Positions 10,541-22,743 of a stretch of DNA of 64,000 bases are shown piece by piece. The DNA lies in NCBI GenBank assembly GCA_005281725.1, contig SSBO01000007.1:2052402-2116401 (forward strand), read 5' to 3'. This DNA is from Wuchereria bancrofti (Eukaryota; Nematoda; Chromadorea; Rhabditida; Onchocercidae). Both the position numbers and the translations under genes were made by a program. Every line of letters starts with the position of its first letter. Positions within the stretch are counted from its first letter, which is position 1. The notes under the pieces are model-generated. The model worked only from the letters and a program-made list of their open reading frames with translations, ran no database searches and had not been told where the DNA came from.

Positions 10541-13500
10541 ATGATTGTCACAAAACAAATCTCTTCATCTGTGGTATTCGCAGCTACTTTTGTGTTATTA
10601 CTATTATGTTTGTTGGGATGTGAAGTTTGGGCACAGTTTGAGCCCAATAGAGAATGTTTCTGCAAATTACAAGGAATCATCGATGACTGTCGGTTAGTCT
10701 CTTCTCGATTCATTTAGCCAAATAAGTGAAGTAATTCGAAAGAATTTGTTTTGATTAACTTGAAATATGCTTGAACAGTTTGTATTTCAAAATACTGTTT
10801 GTAACCACGTTAAGTATCTATATCCCTTCGTGACTGGGATCACTTCTACCACTTTATATTTAAACTCATTCCAGATGTACAGCGGAGAGCATCGATGATT
10901 TCAACAACTATGAGGTCTTTCCCATATTGCAGAAGCTCCTAACTCGTGATTTTTTCAGATTTTATAAAGTGAGTTACTGTCCACGTATATTTGAGTGTCA
11001 CATCAGCTTTGTTTTCTTGAAATGTGAGCGGGGAAAAAAAGGAAGATATTAGGATGCGTACATTTGAGTGTCACATCAGCTTTGTTTTCTTGAAATGTCA
11101 GCAGGGAAGAAAAGGAAGATATTAGGATGAAAAAAAAAAGGACAAAAAAAATATGGATAATAAGATTATTGGTTAGGTATTTGTTTATATTTCTAAGGGT
11201 AGTATCAGGTCAAGTGCAAAGATTAGTCTAAAAAAAAGAGCTTCATATCATTAAATTTTGTCTTTTTAGGTTAACATGGAAAAGACATGTCCATTTTGGC
11301 CAGATGATCGACAGTGCTTGAGCAAGGAATGTGGCATTGGTTATTGTGATGACGAAGTTCCATCAGGCTTGAAACAACCAGCCAGCATATCAGTGGTTCG
11401 TTCTGAACTCATTCGAACTTCTTTGAAAAATGATTCTCTTATAACTCAGATTGGTGGAACTGATTCAACCTGTGAAAAAGAAGAAAGTAATGCATTCGAT
11501 CCGCTGGATACGACTCTAACAGAAGGTGATCGACGACAACTGAATGACATGGATTGGCACGATGAAAATGAAGATAAATTTTGTGACTTCGAAGGTTTAC
11601 TTTATTAGACTTGTGAAGATCCCTAATGGATCATTCTCAAAAATCTAGTGTCTTTGTGTAAGCTTTTCCATTTTTCACACTTTGAAGGAGCGATATAAAT
11701 TCTCTTGCCAGAAAATACCATATGCAGAACAATTTCTTTCGTTGTAATTGTAGAGCGTCAGAGATTATTCGAATGATGTTTGATGATAAAATTTTACCGA
11801 CATAGAAATTATCAATCGAATGATACGATTTGTTTCAGATGAAGGATCAGCAGATATGCATTATGTCGACTTATCCAGAAATCCTGAACGATACACGGGT
11901 TACAAAGGCGATAGCGCACAGAAAGTGTGGACTTGTATTTATCAAGAAAACTGTTTCAAGTCAGTCAAAAAATTGTTGCTGAGACAATAAGTTTTGTACT
12001 GTTGTAATTATAAAACTGTTTCCAATTGTCAGTTGATAGAAAATGATATAATTTGAATTACTGTTCATAATCTAGCACTTTGGGATGATTACTGAGCAAT
12101 GAATATTTTTTTCTGAGAACGATGCACTTAATTTTGAGAGTTCCTTAGAAATTTCCGCAAATAATCATTCATATACACAACAAACCAATAATTCAAATTA
12201 CACAATAAACTAATAATTCGAAGTAAAAATAACTGCACTCATTCAGTGCCTGCTTCTTCTGTTATTAATTAAAACTTGGCACATTCTTTTGTTTTTTCAG
12301 ACCAAATATGAAATTTGACAAAAATTTCCTTGTTCATCCTAATTCCTTTGGTGAGTTCAAATGTTACATTTTTTTGTTGCAGATATCGTATTTGAAAGTC
12401 TTTGATTACACAAATTTATTATGCTGATTTATGGACAACATTCAATAACATTTCTGTTTGTTACTGGTGTAAATTTTTTGTAGGAATGTGCTTTGAAAAA
12501 CGTGTTTTCTATCGTCTGATTTCGGGTCTACATTCTGCGATTACTATATCGATCGCTTCTAATAGTTTCAAATCAAGTGAAGTTTTTATAACTGTTAAGT
12601 AGCAAAATCTTTAACTATAGAAGTTTTATTCGTTCATTTCGTTCATCTTTCATTTTCAAATATATAGTAACAATGTCTGTTGAAAATCGTTATATTTTGG
12701 GAGCAGAAATGGTTCTTTGGGACAAATGAAGATGTGTAGTTGTATAAGACGTATTTTTCCAAATGCTATAAGAGATAATTAGTTCATTCAGCATGTAACT
12801 GTTTAAGCATAGAAATAAAGAATTTAATTCAGTTAATCAGTTGCTTGTTCAGACAATGTTGCAGTATTGTCCATCTGATGAGGGGTGACCATAGGGAAGC
12901 ATAGCAGTTTCAGTTCAATTTGGAATTGTAATTGACGTAATTCTTACTTTTCTTTCCATTTAGGTCATGTCGGTTTTGGAGATGGAATTTGGTTTAGAAA
13001 TACAGAGCTTTTCAAAAACCGTTTCGGGACAAAATGGACACCTGAAGGACCCCAGAGGCTGAAAAATATTTATTTCGTCTATCTTTTTGAACTGAGAGCG
13101 CTTGTAAAAGCAGCACCTTATTTTCGCAAAGAATTATTTTACACTGGGAATCCAAAGGTTTTTTTGGATTTTGAAAAGTGAAACTGAATCCTTTCCCTCA
13201 AGCGTATTGTAAAAAGATTTCTAGTACGATTCATTAATTTAAATAACACTGAAAACTGTTTGTTCTAGGAAGATGCAGAAACGCGTAAAACAGTGGAAGA
13301 ATTAATGAGTACTTTGAAAAAATTCACTGATCCTTTCGATGAGACTGAAATGTTCACAGTGAGTTTAAATATATTGATATAAATTTTAGAAAGAAATGGG
13401 ACTATGCCATAAAAATCTAGGCTGTTGTTTTCCATAGATTATTTTTTTCTTAGGATTTCTTGAGTTTTTTGAGTGTTTTGAATTTGATTCAACTAATTCA

Positions 13501-14361
13501 CAACACTTTTAAAATAATTCTTCTTACTAATTGGGCAAAGCTGTTTTATATGCATTCTGAATTAGATAAAGCTTTACTGTGTTTAGAAGTTTTTATCTCC
13601 TTGTTCATAGGGTGTTGAAGCAACGGCTCGGGAATTGCGTGAAGAATTCCGTCAACATTTTTTCAACATTTCACGAATTATGGATTGTGTTGGCTGTGAT
13701 AAATGTCGTTTGTGGGGAAAACTGCAGACACATGGGATGGGCACAGCACTGAAGATATTATTTTCTGATTTACCAACTTCTCATTATAAAACTCAAGATG
13801 GCATTGTTCATCCACCTTTCCAATTAACGAGGTATAGTTTCCTTTAAGCTATTCGTAAGACTCTTATTGTTTATTTAAACTTTATTTACCCGGTTTTATG
13901 CTGTTTTATGATTTCTGTTTTTTTTTTTTTCAAAAAACTCTAATCTAGTGCAGAGGATAGGCGTTAGCACAATTTCCCAATACTGTTTAACTCATCATTA
14001 TTTCTCTCCGAGCTTAAAAATTTCTACGTCCTCATAATACTGGTTTTTCATTAAGTCTACTTTTACCTTCACCACTCGCTCTTCAGTTTTCTGTTTAGGA
14101 ACTTTTCATGATTCATTTTCACTTATTTTAGAAAAATAATTACCACGAAGGTTCTGGAGAACAAATTGCCATGAACATTTTCTTTTTCAAACTTTTTTGG
14201 TTATTGGTTGCATGATGTGAGAACTGTTAAAGTTGATTCCTTTCGTTGGCATCTCATTCATTTATTATTTCAGGAATGAGGTCGTTTCGTTGTTTCAAAG
14301 TTTCGGTAGATATGCATCAAGCATCAGGGAAGTTGATGAATTCCGTCGTGTATTAACTTAG
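10541..14361 (+). CDS. ero-1: ERO1-type endoplasmic reticulum oxidoreductin
   Basis: Ten exons (10541-10692, 10875-10968, 11270-11594, 11839-11959, 12301-12350, 12484-12576, 12964-13157, 13269-13358, 13611-13831, 14274-14361) encode 475 residues, close to human ERO1 length. A hydrophobic signal peptide ([10 protein letters not shown] region) is followed by [12 protein letters not shown] and [14 protein letters not shown]. The shuttle and regulatory cysteines appear as [17 protein letters not shown] and the active site [15 protein letters not shown] (C-x-x-C-x-x-C) are intact, as are the [10 protein letters not shown] and RLKNIYF blocks. Ero1 is an FAD-linked enzyme that oxidises protein disulfide isomerase in the ER lumen and passes electrons to oxygen, making hydrogen peroxide. 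The loop after the CPFW segment is a little longer than I recall for vertebrate forms. Intron 2 holds a 73-bp tandem duplication. The gene converges on the Regnase gene downstream. Confidence 0.97.
10984..11129. repeat. 73-bp tandem duplication in ero-1 intron 2
   Basis: Two adjacent copies, 10984-11056 and 11057-11129, differ at about five bases. Both contain the string GAGTGTCACATCAGC. They lie wholly within the intron between exons 2 and 3 of ero-1 and do not alter its frame. The high identity suggests a recent duplication. Confidence 0.9.
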
Positions 14362-14366
14362 TTCAT

Positions 14367-14372
14367 AATAAA
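14367..14372 (+). terminator. Putative polyadenylation signal of ero-1
   Basis: AATAAA occurs five bases after the ero-1 stop codon. If used, the 3' UTR would be very short. Later signals are possible. Confidence 0.4.
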
Positions 14373-15547
14373 ATTTCATAAAAAAAGCAATATGAAGAGT
14401 GAGGATAGCTTGTCCTCTGATCTTTAAGGAATGATTGTCTGTTATCCAGATTTTATCTCTTTTTGTGCATTTCGGAACTGATATATATCAAATATTTATA
14501 CACTTCCTTATTGATTAGTGGTGGGGTTCGGATTTGTTTTCGTTCGTCCTAAGCCGTTACACTATTCGTATTTGAGACACAAGAGTCTCGCTATTTACTT
14601 TTCATTCCGTTTTTAATCGATAGGGAAAACAAAAATTACCATGAGATTTGTCATCTTTTGGAAGAGAGATATGTAAATTGTTTAGGTCCCAGAAACACTT
14701 GGGTCGTTATTTTGTATTAATGATATCTGTCAGTGTGTGTGGGCAGGTCTCTGTTATTTATATAATAATTGCAATGGACAATAATAATATTACCTAACAG
14801 TTGGCAAAATTGCTACTTTTCTGTTATCCGTTCTCATTAATAGTGTTAACTGATATCTGATGGGAAGGAAATTGACACTAGTTTTCGAAGTTTTCTTTAC
14901 AGAAGTTTGATTTTATCATTTCCAAGTCTGTTTTTGTCGCAAGAGAAAGCATCCATTTTCTCCTTACGGGTTTTCAGAATTGTGAAATTTATTATTGTTT
15001 TCGTTGAAAGCTTTAATTTTATTTATTAGGTTTATTCTCTAATATTTTTAAGATGTAAATATAATCGTGTGAGTCTGCTTGCATATTAAATGATTGGTAA
15101 TAAATCGGAATTCCCTTTTTCAACTTGTCCCTTCTATATTTCCCATTCATTTGTCATTTCATCTGTTTTTGGTTCTGTTTGCTACTTGTGTAAGAAAGAG
15201 ATTTTAATGCCGGAATTTCAAGTGAACCTAGGAGAAAGATCTGTACATATCAGATTCAGATCCTGACGACTTTGAAACTAAACACCAAATTTTCACACAC
15301 CAAAATTTATCAAACAAAAATTGATAGTTCATTATACTTGGTCGTGCTTTGAGCAGTTAAGATTGAAGGTAAAAAAAGTGGCATAAGATAGCGTTAGGCC
15401 AACCACCACAGATTTGCTGAAATATAAGTGGTAGTACCAGTTGTACTGCGATATGGCCAGTAGTGAGTGTTGTTTGCAGTGGCAGTGATAGTTAACGATC
15501 AGGTTCAATGATACTTATCAAGCACGGATGGATCAGTAAACTTTCCT
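14373..15547. other. Between convergent genes, no gene seen
   Basis: Downstream of ero-1. AT-rich sequence with no convincing open frame or RNA gene. Confidence 0.4.
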
Positions 15548-15811
15548 TCAAGCTCTTTCACGCAGAGTATGTTTAATGGTCAGTTTGTATGAATAAGTTA
15601 AATAACTAATTAAAACCCATAAAATAGAAACAAATGAGGCGTTAGTGTATTGGGAATAGTTAGTCATATTAACAAAATAATGGCATATGCATACAACAAG
15701 CAAATGCCATAATGTCAGGTGGCGTGACTCAGTCAAAAAATCGACTGTACAGAGCACCGGAATGGCGATGAAGATGATCACAGAGAGTAAAAACTTGTTT
15801 ACAATGACCAT
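15548..15811 (-). CDS. Possible small membrane protein, 87 residues
   Basis: A single open frame from ATG to TGA with an in-frame stop upstream and no splice acceptor before the ATG. It has an N-terminal hydrophobic segment (LLSVIIFIAIPVL), a middle hydrophobic stretch (LLVVCICHYFV), two potential N-glycosylation sites (NMT, NAS) and a third hydrophobic stretch before a basic tail (TLRERA). It lies between the convergent ero-1 and Regnase genes. It could be a real single-exon gene, an exon of something larger, or chance: T-rich DNA easily makes hydrophobic peptides. I do not recognise a family. Confidence 0.25.
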   Translation of the reverse strand: MVIVNKFLLSVIIFIAIPVLCTVDFLTESRHLTLWHLLVVCICHYFVNMTNYSQYTNASFVSILWVLISYLTYSYKLTIKHTLRERA

Positions 15812-16132
15812 TGGAAAAATCCATGAAATAAGAGATTACGATGTCTTCCTATTATCAACATATCTTTATCCCTCAGTATTCAACGGTTTGTTTGATATTA
15901 ACAAGCAGTAATCCGACAGTGGAAAAGTGTTTTTCTGCAAATTATTTTAATTCTTTATATATTAAACCTGTTAGTCTCAAAAACTTCACAAACTTTTCAA
16001 AAGCCATAGTCACAATTATTTCCAGAGTTGTATCACTAGATTTTGAAAAGATATAAAAAGTTTCCACTTCAAATTAGTTTCCAGGAGAATTCGATATCAT
16101 AAAATTTAAGAGACAAGCATAGGAGACTAAGA

Positions 16133-16138
16133 TTTATT
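16133..16138 (-). terminator. Putative polyadenylation signal of the Regnase gene
   Basis: AATAAA on the minus strand, 31 bases after the stop codon at 16170-16172, a standard spacing. Confidence 0.5.
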
Positions 16139-16169
16139 TTGAAAAAGCACCAAAGCTTGCTTTACCTTT

Positions 16170-19100
16170 CTACGGGACAGCCAGCAAGTCGTCTGGTATT
16201 CTATTACCATCGTCTTTCTGAAGTTCTGCTATGATCAGTGAGCAAAGCTCTTGTGGGTTGTTTTCAACCGGAAACGCTTCCATTACAGTCAGTACGATCT
16301 GTTTCGGAAACAACTGACACAATATATTTTGTAACCGACGTCGTTCGTTTATTGCCTCCGGATAAGTTGGTTCAGATGATCTGGAAATAATAGAATCCTA
16401 CTTCGTTCTTGAAAATAAACTTTAAGTTTCTCGAAACTAAACTTCTTTAAATGTAGACCCAAAGCTAGATGACCGTTCAGAGATCGGTTATTTCTAAGGT
16501 CCGCAGAGAAGAAGAGAAGAGCATAGTAATCCGAATTAGCATTTTAAGGACTGATCATGTGCAATGAGGGAATTATTGCCTTATCAAGCTAAATTTCGAT
16601 TCGTCTCGAAGGTCTATAGACGGAGTAAGAAAATGTGGAGGTATGATAGTTCGGGTTCTACATACGTCGCTTAAGGTATCCGGATTTCGTACAAAATGCT
16701 GCGGTAACGATAAACCATCGCATAAGTCGGGAGATAGATCGTTGTCTGGAAGTAAACATAATTTTAGGTAAACTTGAAATTCAAAATCTTTATAAATCTT
16801 GTTGACAGTAAGTTATATCAGATCTTTATTCGATTCAATTTATATATTGTAAATTTTGAAATAGGTCTTCTAAAATAGTCTTTAACCACAAATCTATTTA
16901 CTGGTAGATCTAGTGATTTGGACATTTAATCTCAAACATTTAATCACAATCAGACATTTAAGAAACTTAGCAGTTCTTAATTCTGAATGATTTGGCCAAA
17001 AAAAAAAAAAATACAACAAGAAAAGAATAAATTATTTAACTATGATTAGAGAGAATTTTAAAATTCTGTTTCATAGTGCACCTTCATGGTGAACAAGTTA
17101 AGAGTAACGGAATTCAGAAGGCTCTGTATTTTGAATTTTTCGTAAACCGTTATGAATTTTTTAACTATATAAAATATTTCAACACTACCTAAAAAATTAT
17201 TCTACTTTTCTGCAAATCTTTCAGTTCCGTATTGTTTTTTTTTAATCTCAAGAAAAGAAGAGGGGAAGAACATACGATATGAGTTTGATGAGTTGATGCA
17301 TGGATAGGGTGAATAAATGGGAGGTACCGTTGTATAATAATGAGTTACATTTGTTGCAGAATGACTACATCTCATTAGAGGAGTCAAAGGTAGGGAAGGC
17401 TTCGAATTTGTTACTTCCCGGGGATCGTTCGATGGGGTGAAGCAATGCTGTTTTCGAATTTGATGAATCCGATCAACTGATAGTGGTAGAAATGGAATGG
17501 TGGTTTGTTGAACGCTAAAAACAGAAAGTTGAGATGGCGGTACAGGAGATAGAGATTGTGTCGCGTCCTTCTCATGATGATTCAGTGAGTTCCGCATCAG
17601 CTTCTGAAATTTAACTTTGGTCTCAAAATTGAACTATAAAAAGTTAATGTACTGAGAGAATTAAAACAACTTACCTTATCGTCCTCACATACAGTCATCT
17701 TCCCTGAAGTTGGTATATTCAAGTTTTGTGTTCGAACGATTGTCGAATGATCCATACATTCACAAAGAATTGTCTTTGGTTGGGATGAATCTATAAATGG
17801 TTGTGGTACACACTGGATTAGATTCAAAACAGAATATACATAAAAACGCGGGAACTATTCTTAACTTCGAAAACAATACACTCATTCATTAATTTGATTA
17901 ATATTTCATTTAAGATTTAAAGGCTACTCGCTCCTTAAACTCTGATTTTTTCATATGAATAACTTCAAATTCCAATTCTAATGCTTGAAAAGTTATTAAC
18001 TTAAAAAACCGAATCCTTTTTTAGAAAACACACTTGGAAAACAAGTTAAAATAAATAAAGCCCACTGCAAAAGAACAAACAGGTGGGGTGAAACTGTCTT
18101 CGTTGATTTTCTTTCATCAACCGATCCGTAACACTAACACGAACACCGTTTGGTCTTTCCGGATGATAATATCTGGTAAAGATCACTGTATTATTTGAAT
18201 TTTGTAATAGGGAAGTGCGATTTTTTTATACGAAAAATTCAAATGTCTTTCATTTCTTTTCAACTTTCGAAGTTACTCACTTTTTCAAATTTTCAAGCTT
18301 ATGCAGAATTTTAAAAATACTGTCCAGTTCAGTAGAAATCTTTCATCAAATCTCACTTGCATTTATTCCCGTAGGTGCATCGCCGCGCATACGGACAAAT
18401 TTGCAATTGAGATTGTCGATTTCCCTTCGTTAAGAACTGCGCTAACTTTGGTCCATGTCTTCCAAGTGGGTCATCGGGTGGCATAAATCTTGCAAAACAA
18501 GCCAAAAAGTCCTCAGAAAATTTTATGAGACAGAAGTATCATACTTTGCCCCATTTGCTCCACAAATAATACTAAGTAAGGCTATGAAAATGAAACGAAT
18601 ACGAAAATTAAACTTCTGAAACAAATGAACTGAAGCGAAACAATTAGAGTAATTGTTTCGCTTCAGAAAGGTCAACTAGAAAATTAAAAAAGCTCATTCG
18701 CCAATGCTAAGAGTTTATCGAGAAGTGCAGCAATAACGATGTGAACGCTATCATAGGTATCATCTCATAGGTATCATCTTATTTCACAGTTTTATCCATT
18801 AAAATTCCAAAATCATTACTATTATTCAGCCATAAAAATGACCGTTTGCAAAGGCATATGAAAAAGAATGAAATTTCTGAAGACATATATAGGACAAAAT
18901 TATACCTGCCATCAACAAATGAATACATTAAAAGCCTTTCATTGACTAGTTTTCGATATTGTGGATTTTCCTTGATCAAATCTCGATACTCATCATTACT
19001 TACTATTACTGCATCCTTTTCTTCCGCTGTTTTCAGGATATACCGGTCATCATGACATACAATTCGGCGACCATTAATGCGACGCGATGGTGTCCATATC

Positions 19101-22100
19101 TACAAATTACTTCTACATTCACTGAAACAGTCAAGCTAAAACAGTAATCTCAAAATTATCATAATCATTATCATCATCATCATTTCTCCTAACCTCTACC
19201 AAAATTTCTTAAATCAGCGTTGAAACTTTACGAAATAAGTGATGAAAAGTTGAATAAACCTTTGTTAACAAGTTGTGGAAACAGATGGATAAAGGTGCTG
19301 AAAGAAAATGTGATTACCGAATAAATATGCCTTACCTCGAATTCTAAGCTTAACGTTGCCTTTATGCAAGTGAAAAAGAAAAGATTAAAACTAACTAAGA
19401 CATTTTTCTTTTCTAATTCGAAAAGTATATATTGATCGGTAATTGGACAATCCGAACGGGCCATTTCACGTCGAAATTGCGGAACGAAAACAATTATGTC
19501 CGTATGACCGCGATTACGGAAAAACTGCACACATTCACGTATACCACGACAAGAAAATACCTCTTTGCGGCCGTATCTGAAAGTCCCTTGACCTCGCTAA
19601 TGTAACCTCTATGCTTATCTGATAAACTGTGATAAAAAAGACAAATTTTCTTGACAATTTGATAAATCTTCTTGATAATATACACAGCTGCCTTAAGGCT
19701 TTTTTACTGAAAAGACTGTGCTTTATACGAGGTAAAGCCTGTCGTAATGAAATATCTATATCGAATGTTATATGAACTCATCTCGAAACACTCAGTCTAA
19801 ATAAGAGTCTGAATCCATGGCCTTGAAGAGGCAGAAATTGATCAACTGAAGGAATGAAATGATTTCATTGACTTCATTCAGTTAACTTTATAAATATTTG
19901 ATGGATGGAAAACTTATGGAAAGGATATTCAAAGCTACTTTTATCGAAAAAAAAAATTTATAATGCGACAAAACTGTGAGACATATTTTTTAACGAATAA
20001 AGTGAAGAGGAAAGGCAAGTGAGCTGATTAGAAATGAAAATAATGACCGTCTCACCTTTCATTTGATATATTAATATCAGTAACAAATTAAATAAGCAAT
20101 ATTTTTAATCTAAATAATTTTTGTACGTTGGTGAGTCTGAAGGATAACTGTGGTAAATTTGTCGGATAACTTATCACAGAGATTTATATTATCAATAGTT
20201 CTGCTTTTCTAATTTTGAAGAAAGTTAATCCAGGTAAATCAAGTTGTATTTTTCGCATGATCAATGTTAACAGAAAAGATCAAGCATAAACAGTCGGATG
20301 GATTTCTAACACTGCATTTTGCTGCATCATTGAAAATTCATAAATATATTAAATATCATTTTGATACACAAAACTCAGAAAATGTCAGCAGAAACATTAG
20401 TGGCAGAAATTATTAATTTATATTTAATTCTAACTTCTTTCTAACTGTTTTTTTTATTGCAAAAATTTTTATTAAATATAATTAAAATTTTCACTCATCA
20501 AAGACACTTTTGGACAGGACAAGAAGGGATAAGCTCATCAATGTTAATGTCTACACAAATCAGTGGACTAAACTACATTCGCTCTGAAAATATGATTTTA
20601 GTAATTCAATACTGGTACGAGACTCAGTGCTGGAAAAGAAAATTAAAATCACCTATCAAAGAATTAATTTTACTGCTATGGATCATTAGTACTATTCATA
20701 ATTTTATATTCGACTGTACTTCAACATAATTGTAAGCTCTTAAAGTATTCAGTTAAAAGTACTTATTAACTTAGTTTCAGTGATTTAGATGCTGATAATA
20801 GTTAATAAACTCAAATGTAAAACAAAAATGAATATCCAATTTTCCAATGATATTCAACTTTCCAATGAGTGATAAGTGAAACAAACGTCATAGCGATATT
20901 AGAACCATCGATAACGATACTGCGAAGTTCTGTGGTGAGTGTTTTTGATGACTTACTTTCAACCACTTTCGAACCTTGATCCACTATTCCAGGCCCAAAC
21001 TTGATCAGCTCATCAAGTATTTGATCCTGGAATTTGATCTAAAAGTGAATTAAAATAATTATGTCCCTACATTTTTTCAAACTGCGTTTTTTAAAAATTG
21101 ATTGGAATGTGATTACTGCACACCTATCATACATCTGTCTTTTTTCCGTTATTTAAAAAACACATGCACTAGAATCTCTCTTAAGCATGCGTCTACTAGC
21201 ATCATTCCAAATTAGTTCTGAAACAACTTGTTCTCTACAAGAAGATGTTATTTCAAGTAATCAAATATTAATGTCCAACAATCTTTGTAATATTCATCGC
21301 CCGAACAAGAGTTGCAGTTTGCATAGATTTGTGCATGTGCAATTTGACATCTCAATTAACCTTCATATTGATGCCCACACGGATTTCTATATGTCATAGG
21401 GATAGAAGGTAAACAGAAATCTACTTGTCAAACATGGAATAATCTGAACCCGATGCTAATTCAGTATAATGAAGTTCAGTTAGAGTGACAAATAGACTGT
21501 GGAACGAGCTGTTTTCATAGAAAACAGCAAGGAGTGCAGAAAGAGCACCGAAAATCATTGAATTAAATATGAAATTATTCTCACAACGATGCAATAAAAT
21601 ATTGGCAATTAAAACATTTGGGAAAAAAGTTGCCTATTTTCTATTTAGTTCTCACATCGAAATATTTAAACTATTCCTGCATCAACCAATCTAAACAAAT
21701 ATTACTAGGCATATTAATAGGCGGATTGGTATACATATTGCTGGTTTGTGGTGTTTTGGATTTTTTATTATTATTCAATTAACTATTATTCAACTAAGGA
21801 CAAACTTCGAAATTCATCACTGAAATATATGTACTGAAATGTCAGATAAAACATTTAAACCATATTTTTCATCCACTAATAATTAACAGTTAAAAGAGTT
21901 GAAAGAAAAATTAGAATAAAATTAAATAAAGACAAAGTTGAAGAATAAAAAGGATGAAATTTATCAAATTTGAATTCCTATAGTTTTCCGACCCACCTGT
22001 CTGGCATTCATTCCAAGCTTTCCAAGGACAGTTTCCAGTTGTTCTACGGAATATCCGAGTCGTGTTACGAAATCTACATTCTGAAGAAAACTATGTTTTG

Positions 22101-22708
22101 AAGGATGCTGCTGTTCAAATCCGGAATCTGCTGAATTAGATTCTGTACCAGATGTGTTCAGCTGTGCGACTCCGTTCGCAATACTGTTCGATGGTTCTCG
22201 CGATAACGAGCTATGTGATTCTTCCGAACAGCTCGAATCGCAGGAATCATGTGACTCGACCACATTGTCAGGTGCTGTCCTCTTGCTGCTGAAGTTTGTA
22301 AATATTTTCGAGGTAAATATTTTCGAGAACTGACAAGAAGGTCTTTACTACTAATAAGAGCAGTTGAAAACACCCTCAATTCAAAAGATCAAATTGAACC
22401 GCTAAGAAAAAGGAAAAAATTGAAGACAAGAATACAATCTACACCTCTCCAAAAGAGCAAAAGAGTAACAGGATTAAAATGCACCGAATAACTCAGTGGT
22501 TTTTTTCGAGCAAAACTACCTGGCACTTTGGTAAAAAACATCTGTAGATATAATAGATGACTATCCAGTTCTGAACAGATTACCTGACTGACTGGTGCTG
22601 CTCGAGAGGCTTATCCTGTACCACCGGAACAATTGCTCCATCAGGTCGTAAATGTGAGTGTTTGCTCGTATTCGCAGTGAACACATCTATCTGTACTCCA
22701 ACTGGCAT
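16170..22708 (-). CDS. rege-1: Regnase-1 / ZC3H12-family endoribonuclease
   Basis: Exons: 22584-22708, 21997-22288, 20887-21026, 19396-19576, 18906-19099, 18357-18488, 18081-18172, a probable 20-base exon 17964-17983, 17675-17812, 17276-17603, 16666-16745 and 16170 to about 16397; about 649 residues. Domains in order: Ser-rich N-terminus; UBA-like helix bundle ([19 protein letters not shown]); NYN/PIN nuclease with acidic residues intact ([25 protein letters not shown]); CCCH zinc finger ([18 protein letters not shown]-x5-C-x5-C-x3-H); low-complexity linker; C-terminal helical domain ([18 protein letters not shown]). Family members cleave stem-loops in mRNA 3' UTRs; C. elegans REGE-1 controls body fat through the ets-4 mRNA. 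Two joints are uncertain: exon 7 and the 17812 exon differ in phase unless the 20-base exon is used, and the last acceptor may be 16397 (in phase, weak) or 16380 (strong, out of phase). Confidence 0.92.
18630..18666. repeat. Perfect 17-bp inverted repeat with 3-base loop
   Basis: The left arm CTGAAGCGAAACAATTA (18630-18646) is the exact reverse complement of the right arm (18650-18666), separated by GAG. It lies in the Regnase intron between the exons ending at 18906 and starting at 18488. As RNA it would form a strong short hairpin on either strand. Confidence 0.95.
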
Positions 22709-22741
22709 TGCATGTCAAACGGGAACGACAAGTTGGTAATT

Positions 22742-22743
22742 CT
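22742..22743 (-). other. Putative trans-splice acceptor of the Regnase gene
   Basis: On the minus strand the run TTATTCATTTCAG ends 33 bases before the start codon at 22708 and has no coding exon on its far side. This fits spliced-leader addition. Confidence 0.4.

Noticed and set aside
20930..20956. A GTAAGT...CACAG segment that looks like a 27-bp intron in the Regnase gene
   Set aside because: It is a multiple of three with no stop, and 27 bases is below the usual minimum intron size. Reading through gives one continuous exon (20887-21026).
22104..22125. GTTCAAATCC string resembling a tRNA B box
   Set aside because: It lies in a Regnase coding exon (antisense) and has no matching A box or cloverleaf.
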